DNA from: Acidimicrobiia bacterium | GTDB taxonomy: Bacteria > Actinomycetota > Acidimicrobiia > Acidimicrobiales > Poriferisodalaceae | Reading direction: 5' to 3' | Assembly (NCBI GenBank): GCA_022827265.1 | Contig: JAJDTF010000004.1 | Location: forward strand, 1 to 38,188 | Length of the DNA: 38,188 nt | Part shown: positions 1-8,600 of the stretch, piece by piece | Layout of the letters: each line of letters starts with the position of its first letter | How positions within the stretch are numbered: position 1 is the stretch's first letter | Position numbers and translations under genes: made by a program | Notes under the pieces: model-generated | The model's database searches: none | The model's input: the letters and a program-made list of their open reading frames with translations, nothing else | What the model was told of the DNA's origin: nothing

Positions 1-141
1 GCCCACATGACATCCACCACTCTCCTGGACAAAGCGCGCATGATGAAACCGGCCTCCACGGTCGTCGGGAACAGACGACCCCACCAATACACCGGGGAAC
101 CAGACGACCCGTGGACGGTCACCTATCCGCGCGGCCTCTAA
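1..141 (+). CDS. Possible C-terminal end of a gene entering from the left (partial)
   Basis: The frame is open from the first base to a TAA at 139-141 and would encode about 46 residues ending in TVTYPRGL. I do not recognise the sequence and no domain is visible. The composition is hydrophilic and proline-rich towards the end, compatible with the tail of a real protein. An open frame this short at a window edge could also be chance in GC-rich DNA. No upstream context is available to decide. Confidence 0.3.
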   Translation, partial: AHMTSTTLLDKARMMKPASTVVGNRRPHQYTGEPDDPWTVTYPRGL

Positions 142-195
142 CCCTTGGAACTAACCATCTAGCAGACTGCTTCGCTGGGCAATACAGTTGATGTG

Positions 196-203
196 CATTA
201 ATG
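196..203. promoter_or_regulatory. Candidate antitoxin operator palindrome
   Basis: CATTAATG is a perfect 8-base palindrome in an AT-richer patch about 30 bases before the antitoxin start, next to two ATGTG repeats (191-195, 201-205). Ribbon-helix-helix antitoxins typically bind short palindromes at their own promoter. No good -35/-10 pair could be assigned here, so this is only a suggestion. Confidence 0.25.
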
Positions 204-232
204 TGATGTAAGTGACAGTATAGAGGATGACT

Positions 233-454
233 ATGATGCAAGTCACTGCCAGAGTGCCCGACAGTGTCATCAAGACGCTGGATGCAGCGGCGGCCGAGCT
301 CAAGCGCAGCCGTGCCGATGTCATCCGGCAGGCGCTTGAGCGCTACGTGGAGGACTATCTCGACGTTGGTATCGCGCTCGAACGCCTGCGCGACCCGACC
401 GACCCTATGCTCGATTGGGACGACGTCAAGCGTGAACTACTCGCTTCGGATTAA
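233..454 (+). CDS. Ribbon-helix-helix antitoxin of a RelBE/ParDE-like pair
   Basis: A 73-residue protein whose N-terminal half matches ribbon-helix-helix (CopG/ParD-like) antitoxins. A short beta strand (QVTARVPDSVIKTLD) is followed by two helices (AELKRSRADVIRQALERY), and an acidic C-terminal tail would bind the toxin. These proteins neutralise the partner toxin and usually repress their own promoter. ATG codons in frame lie at 227, 233 and 236; the AGAGG at 222-226 is correctly spaced only for 233 or 236, so 233 is chosen. The 3' end overlaps the RelE-like gene by 23 bases. An 8-base palindrome (CATTAATG, 196-203) just upstream is a candidate operator. The role follows from family resemblance and the adjacent toxin. 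Confidence 0.82.
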   Translation: MMQVTARVPDSVIKTLDAAAAELKRSRADVIRQALERYVEDYLDVGIALERLRDPTDPMLDWDDVKRELLASD

Positions 455-692
455 GACGAGCGCGTCGAAGGAGCTGTCGCACGTCGAACGCGCCGACCGT
501 GAGCGCATCATCGACGCAATCGATCAGCTCCGTGAACATCCGCTGGTGGGGGTGCCGTTGAAGGGCGGCATGCGGGGCCTTCGCAGAATTCGAGTAGGTG
601 ACTACCGAGTGCTGTACGAGGTTCAGCACGACGTTCTCGTCATTCTCGTCGTATGCGACGCGTACCGGCGGGACGCGTACCGCCGCAGCTGA
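432..692 (+). CDS. RelE/ParE-family toxin
   Basis: An 86-residue protein starting at GTG 432, inside the end of the antitoxin gene. It shows the usual layout of RelE-type toxins: an N-terminal strand, two helices (SHVERADRERIIDAIDQL), a basic core (LKGGMRGLRRIRVGDYRVLYEV) and a final strand with arginines (YRRDAYRRS). RelE proteins are mRNA interferases and ParE relatives act on gyrase; the sequence does not tell which applies here. The reading frame continues upstream, but GTG 432 gives a family-typical length and the overlap expected of a coupled pair. The pair sits directly upstream of the helicase gene and may stabilise the island. Confidence 0.85.
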   Translation: MNYSLRIKTSASKELSHVERADRERIIDAIDQLREHPLVGVPLKGGMRGLRRIRVGDYRVLYEVQHDVLVILVVCDAYRRDAYRRS

Positions 693-746
693 CGAACACA
701 GGCAGCATTGGTTCCGTGTGCCATTGACCAAGGTGAAGGCAGGGTG

Positions 747-3700
747 ATGGACCTCAGTGACATCGAGGCGGGAGCGCGGCTGACCGGTGTCGTGGCCAAC
801 AGCGATGTCACTGTCGTGGCTGTTCAGATGCACGGGACGGCGTCCGCCACGTTGACCTACCGCACCGCGAGCGGCCAACTCGGTGAGCGGCTGATCACGA
901 TGGCCGATCTCGACGATGTCAGCGAGGTAGCTGAGAGCCACTGGTCCTTCGATGCGGATGGGGCCATGTTCAAGCTGGCGTCAGAAGCCCGGCGCATGCA
1001 GATGGCGCATCTCGCCGACCCGTTCGCCGCGGTGGACACGTCGAACATCGACCCCTACCCGCACCAGATCGACGCCGTCTACAACCGCCTCCTGACGCTC
1101 AAGCCGCTGCGGTTCCTGCTGGCCGACGACCCGGGTGCCGGCAAGACGATCATGTCGGGGCTGCTCATCCGCGAGCTAATGCTGCGCGGCGACGTGGCTC
1201 GGTGTCTCATCGTGGCCCCAGGCAGCCTTGTCGAGCAGTGGCAGGACGAGCTGTGGGACAAGTTCGGTCTCAGCTTCGACCTGATGTCGCGAGAGAGCAT
1301 CGAAGCATCCCGCACCGGCAACCCGTTTGTCGAGCGGAATCTGCTGGTCGCTCGCATCGACCAGGTGGCTCGGTCGGACGAGCTGCGTGCCCGCCTCGCC
1401 GCGTCCGAGTGGGACCTGGTGATCGTCGACGAGGCCCACAAAATGTCCGCTCACCGTTACGGCGACGAGTTGCGCCGCACCAAGCGCTTCGAAGTCGGCG
1501 AAGTGCTGCGCGAGTGCACCCGCCACTTCCTGCTGCTCACGGCCACGCCGCACAACGGCAAGAACGAGGACTTCCTGGCGTTCATGACGCTGATCGATCC
1601 CGAGCGGTTCGAGGGGCGCCTGCGAGCCACGGACGGCAGCGGCGCGCCCAGCGAAGTGCCTGATGTCAGTGACGTCATGCGCCGGCTGGTGAAAGAGAAC
1701 CTGCGGACCTTCGAAGGCAGGCCGCTGTTCCCCAAGCGCTACGCCCAGAGCCTGCAGTTCGAGCTGTCAGAACCCGAGACCGAGCTGTACGAGGCCGTCA
1801 CGGCCTACGTCCGTGACGAGATGAATCGGGCTGCTCGCATGACGGCTGAGGGGGATGCTCAGCGCGGCGTGATCGTCGGGTTCGCGCTTGCTGGCTTGCA
1901 GCGCCGGCTCGCGTCGTCGCCGGCCGCCATCTATCACTCGCTGCGACGTCGGCGCGATCGCTTGGCCGGCCAGGCAGCGGAGCTTCGGCAGCTCGCCGCG
2001 ACCGGGGCGCCCATACCCGTGCCCGAACTCCCCAAGGGTGTGCGCATCGCCGACTTGGAGGATTTCGACTTCGACGACTTTGACGAATCGGAGCTTGCCG
2101 AGCTGGAGAGCCTGACCGTCGATGCCGCCACAGCGGCCGCTACCGCCGACGAACTTGAGGCAGAAGTGCGGACTCTGGAATGGTTGGTGGAGCTGGCTGA
2201 CGGTGTTCGCAACAGCGGCGTGGACGCCAAGTGGACCCGGCTGCGAGACCTGCTGCGCGCTGAGCAGTTCGGCTCATCGCAGTGGAGCGCCGACCCTGAC
2301 GACGGAACCGGCACTCGCAAACTGATCGTGTTCTCCGAGCACCGCGACACGCTCGACTACGTCGCGGGCCGCATCGCTGCCGAGCTCGGCCGGCCAGATG
2401 CCGTCGTCACCATCCACGGCGGCATGAGGCGACAGGACCGCCGGGACACCCAAGACCGGTTCCGTGTCGATCCCACCGTGTCCGTGCTCGTCGCCACGGA
2501 CGCAGCCGGCGAGGGCGTGAATCTCCAAGTCGCCAACATGATGGTCAACTACGACCTGCCGTGGAATCCGAACCGCATCGAGCAGCGCTTCGGACGCATC
2601 CACCGGATCGGTCAGCGCAGGCCCTGTCACCTGTGGAACCTCGTTGCCCACGAAACGCGTGAAGGCCAAGTGTTCGAGCGGCTGTTCGCCAAGATCGAGC
2701 AGCAGCGAGAGGTGTACGGCGACCAGGTGTACGACGTGCTCGGCGACGCGCAGATCAACGTGTCGCTGCGGGATCTGCTGATGCGGGCGATCCAAGCCGA
2801 CACCGACCCTGCGCACGCCGAGTGGATGGACACTGTCATCGACGGTGAAATCGGCGAGCAGCTGCGCGAAGTCCTCGAGGAACGAGCCCTGGTGGCAGGG
2901 CTGGCTGACCCAGCGGCCAACGACGAAGTGCGACGCCGGATGGAGGAAGCCCGGGCTCGTCGGCTGCAGCCGTGGTTCGTGCACGACTTCTTCACCCAGG
3001 CGCTGCAGCTGTACGGCGGACGAATCTCGGGCCGGGAGCGAGGCCGCTACGAGATCACCCGAGTGCCTGCGTCGGTGAGAGCCAGCGCCGACCCCGCCCT
3101 CGGCCCCGTGCAGGATCGCTACGCGCGGGTGACCTTCGACAAAGACCACATGCAGCCCGATGGCGGTGCAGCTCGCACCCCTGGTCCGGCCGGAGACAGG
3201 GCCGAGCTGATTTCACCCGGCAGTGCGTTGCTGTCGGCGGTGGCCAGCAAGGTGCTCGATGATCACGGCGACACGCTGCGCCACGGTGCCGTGCTTGTGG
3301 ATAGCAGTGACCCTTCGACGGAACCACGACTGCTCGTGTACCTCGATCACGTAGTGACCGACGGCCGATTGGTGAACGGTGCCCGGCAGGTCGTGTCGCG
3401 CCGATTCCAGTACGTGGAGGTTGACCAGCAAGGCACAGCCAGCGACCCAGGTGCCGAGCCGTACCTGGAATATGCGTCGCTGACTGCCGAGCAGGAGGCG
3501 CTGCTGGCCGGACAGCTGGACACCGCATGGGCCGGCCCCGCGGTCGAGTCGGTTGCCCGCGATTGGGCGATTGAGCACTTGGCAGGGCCGCACCTTGAGT
3601 CGGTCGACGCCGTCGTTCAGGACCGAGTGGAGCGAGTCAGCGAGGCCGTTCGGGTTCGGCTTGAAGCCGAGATCCGCTACTGGGATCGACGCACGAACGA

Positions 3701-4316
3701 GATCAAGACGCAGGAGATTGCAGGCGGCAAGCCCACGCTGAATTCAGGCCTTGCTCGCAGGCGAGCCGACGAGCTAGCGGCGCGGCTGCTGCGCCGTCGT
3801 GCCGAGCTTGATTCGGAAGCCGATTTGCACAGCAGCCCGCCAACGGTGGTCGCCGCGGCGGTGATCGTGCCCCAGGGCCTGCTGGAAGATCTGGCGGGCG
3901 CCGCACCCGATCCGGCAGCTGCCGCCGACAAGGCGGAAACCGACCGGCGAGCCGTGGCAGCGGTCATGGCCGCCGAACGTGCCTTGGGACGCCAGCCAAC
4001 CGAACAGGAGCACGCCAATCCCGGCTTCGACATCATGTCGGTCGACCCTGAGACCGGCAACCACTACTTCATCGAAGTGAAGGGTCACCTGCCCCGCACC
4101 GACGAGATTCACGTCAGCGCCCGCCAAGTACGCCAAGCCCAGAACGACCCGGACCGTTGGCGACTGGCAGTGGTGTCAGTGCCCGATGACCCCAATGCCG
4201 AGCCCCAGGTTCGCTACCTGATCAAGCCCTTCGCTGACACGACAATGCCAACTGCCATGACGAAGGTCGGGCTCCAGGTGGCGGCGCTACTGGCCGACGC
4301 CGGACCACCCCGCTGA
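747..4316 (+). CDS. SNF2/superfamily 2 helicase with C-terminal DUF3883 nuclease-like domain (DISARM DrmD-like)
   Basis: A 1189-residue predicted DNA translocase. The first RecA-like lobe carries DDPGAGKT (Walker A, K133), VDEAH (D228-H231) and LLLTATPHNG. After an insert rich in acidic residues, the second lobe carries VFSEHRDT, ATDAAGEGVNL and the motif VI stretch QRFGRIHRIGQ. The C-terminal 100 residues match DUF3883: GFDI (D1095) followed by IEVKG (E1110, K1112), the D...ExK pattern of restriction-like nuclease folds. Helicases of this build accompany DISARM and related modification-dependent phage-defence systems. ATG 747 is chosen because AAGG lies 7 bases upstream; GTG 744 and TTG 708 are also in frame. 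It follows the RelE-like pair on the same strand. Its likely partners, the methylase and the HEPN/DUF499 gene, are 12 and 18 kb downstream. Helicase assignment is secure; participation in one system with those genes is inferred. Confidence 0.9.
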   Translation: MDLSDIEAGARLTGVVANSDVTVVAVQMHGTASATLTYRTASGQLGERLITMADLDDVSEVAESHWSFDADGAMFKLASEARRMQMAHLADPFAAVDTSNIDPYPHQIDAVYNRLLTLKPLRFLLADDPGAGKTIMSGLLIRELMLRGDVARCLIVAPGSLVEQWQDELWDKFGLSFDLMSRESIEASRTGNPFVERNLLVARIDQVARSDELRARLAASEWDLVIVDEAHKMSAHRYGDELRRTKRFEVGEVLRECTRHFLLLTATPHNGKNEDFLAFMTLIDPERFEGRLRATDGSGAPSEVPDVSDVMRRLVKENLRTFEGRPLFPKRYAQSLQFELSEPETELYEAVTAYVRDEMNRAARMTAEGDAQRGVIVGFALAGLQRRLASSPAAIYHSLRRRRDRLAGQAAELRQLAATGAPIPVPELPKGVRIADLEDFDFDDFDESELAELESLTVDAATAAATADELEAEVRTLEWLVELADGVRNSGVDAKWTRLRDLLRAEQFGSSQWSADPDDGTGTRKLIVFSEHRDTLDYVAGRIAAELGRPDAVVTIHGGMRRQDRRDTQDRFRVDPTVSVLVATDAAGEGVNLQVANMMVNYDLPWNPNRIEQRFGRIHRIGQRRPCHLWNLVAHETREGQVFERLFAKIEQQREVYGDQVYDVLGDAQINVSLRDLLMRAIQADTDPAHAEWMDTVIDGEIGEQLREVLEERALVAGLADPAANDEVRRRMEEARARRLQPWFVHDFFTQALQLYGGRISGRERGRYEITRVPASVRASADPALGPVQDRYARVTFDKDHMQPDGGAARTPGPAGDRAELISPGSALLSAVASKVLDDHGDTLRHGAVLVDSSDPSTEPRLLVYLDHVVTDGRLVNGARQVVSRRFQYVEVDQQGTASDPGAEPYLEYASLTAEQEALLAGQLDTAWAGPAVESVARDWAIEHLAGPHLESVDAVVQDRVERVSEAVRVRLEAEIRYWDRRTNEIKTQEIAGGKPTLNSGLARRRADELAARLLRRRAELDSEADLHSSPPTVVAAAVIVPQGLLEDLAGAAPDPAAAADKAETDRRAVAAVMAAERALGRQPTEQEHANPGFDIMSVDPETGNHYFIEVKGHLPRTDEIHVSARQVRQAQNDPDRWRLAVVSVPDDPNAEPQVRYLIKPFADTTMPTAMTKVGLQVAALLADAGPPR

Positions 4317-4349
4317 CCAGCGCGGCCATACCTGGCCCGACAAGAGAAA

Positions 4350-4390
4350 AGCCCGGCGCTGTCGCAGCGAACTGCAATCAGCACCGGGCT
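4350..4390 (-). terminator. Rho-independent terminator between convergent genes
   Basis: Arms 4350-4361 (AGCCCGGCGCTG) and 4379-4390 (CAGCACCGGGCT) pair over 12 positions with one mismatch around a 17-base loop. Read on the minus strand the stem is followed by TTTTCTCTT, a U-rich tail, so it best serves the minus-strand genes ending at 4396. The stem could also stop the convergent helicase transcript ending at 4316. Confidence 0.75.
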
Positions 4391-4395
4391 CGGTA

Positions 4396-4560
4396 TCAGG
4401 AACTTGACGACTTGTCGTCGCCGCCTCCTTGCGAAGATGGTTCTCCGCCGGGAGCAGGGCCTGTGGGCAGCTTCGACACGTCGACAGAACCCTTGGGTGC
4501 GTACCCACCGTGGCGCTCGACGCGCTCCGTTTGCCTACTGTCTCGTGCCTTATCGGTCAT
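4396..4560 (-). CDS. Small hydrophilic protein downstream of DUF6338 gene (GYxP-type)
   Basis: A 54-residue protein, charged at the start and rich in glycine, proline and serine towards the end, with the core RHGGYAPKGSVDVSK. Its ATG (4560-4558) overlaps the last 11 bases of the DUF6338 gene, so the two are probably translated together. The gene ends six bases before the terminator hairpin. Small proteins with a similar GY-x-P core recur, to my recollection, beside DUF6338-family genes. It has no membrane segment and no domain I can name. A disordered partner or regulator of the membrane protein is a reasonable guess. Confidence 0.6.
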   Translation of the reverse strand: MTDKARDSRQTERVERHGGYAPKGSVDVSKLPTGPAPGGEPSSQGGGDDKSSSS

Positions 4561-5281
4561 CGTCAGGACTCTCCGCTGCGGGCCTAGTCTCCGAACTCGG
4601 CTTCGAAGCCCGATCCAAGTTGACGAACTCAAGATACTCGACCTCGTCCCACTTGATGAGGAGCCCTCCGCCGGTGAAGTCAGGTGCCGCAGAACCCTGG
4701 GACGCATTGCCGTCCTGCCGCTGGTGCTCGCGATACCTGATCGCGCCAGAGCGCTGGTCGAGGTGCAGCGCTCGCCCGACGTAGAGGTCGAGCGCTTCCG
4801 CTTCCCCGGCAGCGTACGAAGGCGGCAAACCGGTGTCGTCGAACAGCCCACCGATCCAGGCACCCGACTTCATGCGGCATCGCACGAGACCGGAACGCTG
4901 TCGCTCGAAGAGGTGATCCCACGCTCGCGGTGCGCGCCGAGAGCCCAGCAGCAACATCACCCAGCGCTTGTTGTGACTTACGGCTCGCCCGATCGTCCAG
5001 CCCACGACCAGTGGCACGAGCAGGTACGCAACCGGGAGGAGCGCCAAGGCACGCGGAATCGGATCGCCTGCGGCGAAGGACTTCCAGTAGTTCGCGTAGA
5101 TCCAGTACACGGGCCAACTGCCAGCAGCCCAGATGGCGGCAGAGAGGCCTCCGAGACGCAGTAGCCAGTCGCGCAGACGGTTGCCGTAGCTCAGAGTGTG
5201 TCTGCGGTACCCCCATGCCGCGCAGGCCCCGGGCAGCAGCACGATGCCGACGACAACGACGCCTTGAAGCAGGGAGGTCAT
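4550..5281 (-). CDS. DUF6338-like membrane protein
   Basis: A 243-residue protein with three predicted membrane segments (about residues 4-24, 40-64 and 78-97). They are followed by a soluble domain of about 140 residues with the pattern CRMKSGAWIGGLFDD ... SYAAGEAEALDLYVGRAL ... GGGLLIKWDEVEYLEF. This matches my memory of DUF6338, in which a short membrane anchor carries a small beta-rich domain. Function is unknown, though such genes turn up in accessory and defence regions. ATG at 5281 gives the full first membrane helix. It overlaps the small gene downstream. The gap upstream to the next minus-strand gene suggests its own promoter between 5282 and 5441, though none was obvious. Confidence 0.7.
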   Translation of the reverse strand: MTSLLQGVVVVGIVLLPGACAAWGYRRHTLSYGNRLRDWLLRLGGLSAAIWAAGSWPVYWIYANYWKSFAAGDPIPRALALLPVAYLLVPLVVGWTIGRAVSHNKRWVMLLLGSRRAPRAWDHLFERQRSGLVRCRMKSGAWIGGLFDDTGLPPSYAAGEAEALDLYVGRALHLDQRSGAIRYREHQRQDGNASQGSAAPDFTGGGLLIKWDEVEYLEFVNLDRASKPSSETRPAAESPDDDR

Positions 5282-5601
5282 CGAACCGGGTCCCGCGCGG
5301 TGTCATGAGCGGCGACGGAATGCACCCGGCGGGTGCTTGCCTCAGGGTTCTGCTGGCGATGAGACGGATCGGGCATCGACATGTGAACGTAGCGACAAGC
5401 CTCCGACTCGCCAAACGAATTTCGGTGGATCTCAGTCGTACTCAGGTTGTTGCCTCAGTGACCGAGTCGCCGTTCGGCAGGTTTGGCAACAGACGAAGGT
5501 TCAAGATGTCGTCACGGATCCGTGCCAAACGGGCCGATGTCTCGTCCTGGCCAGTCTCACGAGCTCGACGTTGATTCCCCGTCACCGCTGTCGGCCTGCA
5601 T
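5282..5601. other. Intergenic stretch holding only a doubtful small frame
   Basis: These 320 bases separate the DUF6338 gene from the 1477-residue gene, both on the minus strand. Apart from the possible 47-codon frame at 5442-5585 I see no gene, repeat, hairpin or convincing promoter. Confidence 0.5.
5442..5585 (-). CDS. Possible small helical protein
   Basis: From GTG 5585 a frame of 47 residues runs to TGA at 5442. It starts 16 bases after the stop of the large upstream gene on the same strand. Its sequence (RARETGQDETSARLARIRD, then DILNLRLLPNLPNG) looks like a charged helix followed by a loop rather than random GC-rich translation. There is no clear ribosome site and no family I recognise. 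It could be a small operon member or chance. Confidence 0.28.
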   Translation of the reverse strand: MTGNQRRARETGQDETSARLARIRDDILNLRLLPNLPNGDSVTEATT

Positions 5602-8600
5602 TCAGAGGCCTCGACGCCAAGTTTCGGCGTCGCGTTCGTGCACGCCGGCCTCGTGCTCGTAGCTCTGGGCCAGGCTGGTGAAGAGCGCAGCAGTGCGAGG
5701 CCATTCTTGGAAGCGTCGGCTGTCAGCTCTGTAGCGCTCGGCGAGTTCGCGCTCCTGATCACCGCCGTCGGTTACGCCGCGCCAAGTAACGCCGCGCTGG
5801 TTACGAACGGCCACAAGCAAGCCCCGGTCAACGTCATCGCTGTCCAAGCGGTCGAGGAGGTTGCGGACGGCCTCAGGCGGCCAATCGCCGTTGGCTTCCG
5901 CCGGGGACGAAGCCAGAGCAGTCCCGATCATCTGATCGCCAATATCGGCTCGGTCGATCGCAGCCAGCTGCTCGCGGGCGCGATCAATCCAGGCGTTCAG
6001 CGGATCCACATCGGGCTCCGTCGTCTCATCGAGGCTTGGTGCGAATTGCGTCTTGGGCCAGCCGTTCAAGACGTGGTGGGCGTTGAGCGCCATCTGGCGT
6101 TGGGATTCGCTTGACGGAGGCTGTTCGTCTGGCGAAGCGCTTGCAGGCTTGAAGGCCAATTCGACGAGTTGAACAAAGAGGTCGGGGTTGCGATCCATCT
6201 CTCGGTACAGATTCGGGGCGCTGTGCTCTCGACCGTGGCGCAGGTACGAGTGGTACTGCCATTCCAGCACTGCGACTCGACCAACGCCGAGGTGATCACG
6301 GTGCTCGTCAAGCACCTCGAAGAGCGTGGTGATCTTGTATCGAGTGCTATGTCGATGCCCGGTATCTCGGCCGGTGTGCTCGACCCACTGCTCTAGGTAA
6401 CCGGCGGCGGCGTCGGCATACTCCGGATGGGACGAGTGATCGCTAGAGCCGAAAGCGAGGATTTCGAGGGCGAGCCCGATGCGCCCCACCCCGTGCAGTC
6501 CGCGGCACACCTCAAGCAACTGGCTCAGTTCGTCTGGGTGCCCGAGGTCGTAGTAGTTCGCCCGGCTCCAGTACTCCTTGGCGACCTCAGCGCCGAACCT
6601 GTCTACCTGCGACCACGGCTTCTCGATTGGTGGCGGAGAGCGCAACACATCGGCCACGACCTGGGCTGATGGGCTGTGTGTCGCAAGCAGCTCATTGACG
6701 CCGTCCCACCCCAACGACGCGAATCGATGATCGAAATAGCCCAAGGCAACCTGAGTGACCGAATCGGTCGCTTCGTGCATGACGCCAAGCACCATCACGT
6801 CGAGCGTTGGGTCAACTCTTCCCAAGGCCACGCCAACTCGGCGGGGTTGGTCAACCGAGGCTGCAAAGTCGAGCACCGCGTTCACGCCGTTATCGGACAG
6901 GATCGCCGCGACGGCCTTCATCTGCTTCGGCCACAACGCTGCCTGATACTGCTCGTACCCGTCCGCTGCACTTACGCCGTCGATGTACAGCAGGCCCGAT
7001 GAGAACAGATAACCGAAGGCAATGGCCGGATCCGCCGGTCGCATCCTGTCCCGTACCTGTTCGATTGCTTCCACGCTCGGCTCGGGAAGTGCCCACTCGG
7101 CACCTCGGAACTCGCGGTGACTCGCCGTGAGTTCCAGGAGCGCGGGCCACACTCTGGACTTGAAAGTCTCATCGGAACCGGATGCCGCAAGTCGGTCGAG
7201 GGCAGAAATCGCGCTGGCCAACAGATCATTCGGCAGATCGGCCATGTGCTCGGCCAGATCGACCCAGCGCTGAGGGTCATTGCTGGCATCTTCGATGAGC
7301 ATCTCTGCGATGGATCGGGTCACGTTGGCGAATTCGGTTTGCATGACGATTGGCTGTGCCGGCCTCCAGTCACGAAATTCGGGCAACGTGCCAGAGGTTT
7401 GGACTTCGTGGCCGCTCGGCAGCATCGACAGCATCAGTTTCCAGCCAACGTTGGCATGGTTGCGTCGGAGCATGTGGATGGCCCGGAGGCGCGCCTCAGC
7501 ATCAGCGGATGTGTGAGGCATCCACGAGCAGAAAATCGACGCAAGACTCTCCAAGGGACGGTTGAGATCTCGCCCGCCGAATTGCGTCGCGTCCCGTCTG
7601 CTGGAGTCCAACTCGTCTAGCCGAGCGAGCACGTCAGCCACAGCCGACAGATGCTCGGGCGACCACGCAATGACTTCGAGCGCGTTCAGGACTCGGAGAT
7701 GAGGCGACGATGGTCCGAAGTCGATCGGGCTTGAGTTGCTGTCGGCGAACAGCTCTCGTGTGAAGGCATGTCGATCTGCGAGGCAACTGCGAAGCGCTTG
7801 CAGTAGGACGTCGGGAGCTGCCTCGCCGAGCAAGGGCAAGATGTCAACGAGTGCCAACCAAGTTCGTGGCATCGGGTCGTCGATGGCAGCGCGGAGCGCC
7901 TGCGAAGTGACCTTGTTGGCCAAGTCCGAAGTCTGCGATGCGCTCGCAACGAAATCGGGCGACAGACTGCCCGCGAGGGCGAGGGTGGTTGCCATTCCCC
8001 GCTTCAACCGCAGCGAGCATCTGCCAATCACACCGTCGAGGCGGGCACGGAGCAGGTCCTCGCCGGTCAGCTCCCGCAGCGGGTTGGCACCGCACATCAC
8101 TGCGAGCGCCGTCTCAGCAAACTTCTTGATGTCGCCCGGGGTGAGCTGATCGCGGAGCAGCACCCAGGTGTCAGCGGGGGAGACGCCGTACCACTGCTCA
8201 TCGACAGCGACCAGCGGCGAGTCAGCCGCGTCGAGCTTGCGCAGCATCTCCGTGGCCTCGTCGTAGCTAGTGCCGGCGAGCTGAGCGACGACCTCGCGGT
8301 CCCCCTCGCGGGTTTCGTCCCAGCCTCCGATCAGCAAGCACGCTCGCAGCGGCGCGTCGATATGCCCCTTCGCCCAGTCCGGAATGTGGAATGCGGGGTC
8401 CTTAGCGAGGCGCCGTCGGAGCGCAATCAAGCTCGTACGGGCGATCCTGCCGAGTTCATGCGCTTCATGCATCTCGAATCCCGCCGATTCGAGTTGTTTG
8501 GCGACCACCTCCGAGTCGACTGCGTCCAAGGTAATGGCCGCCTGCGGGCTCCCAGGTGCCGGCACGATCATTCGATGCGGACTCCCGGCAGTTCGATGTC

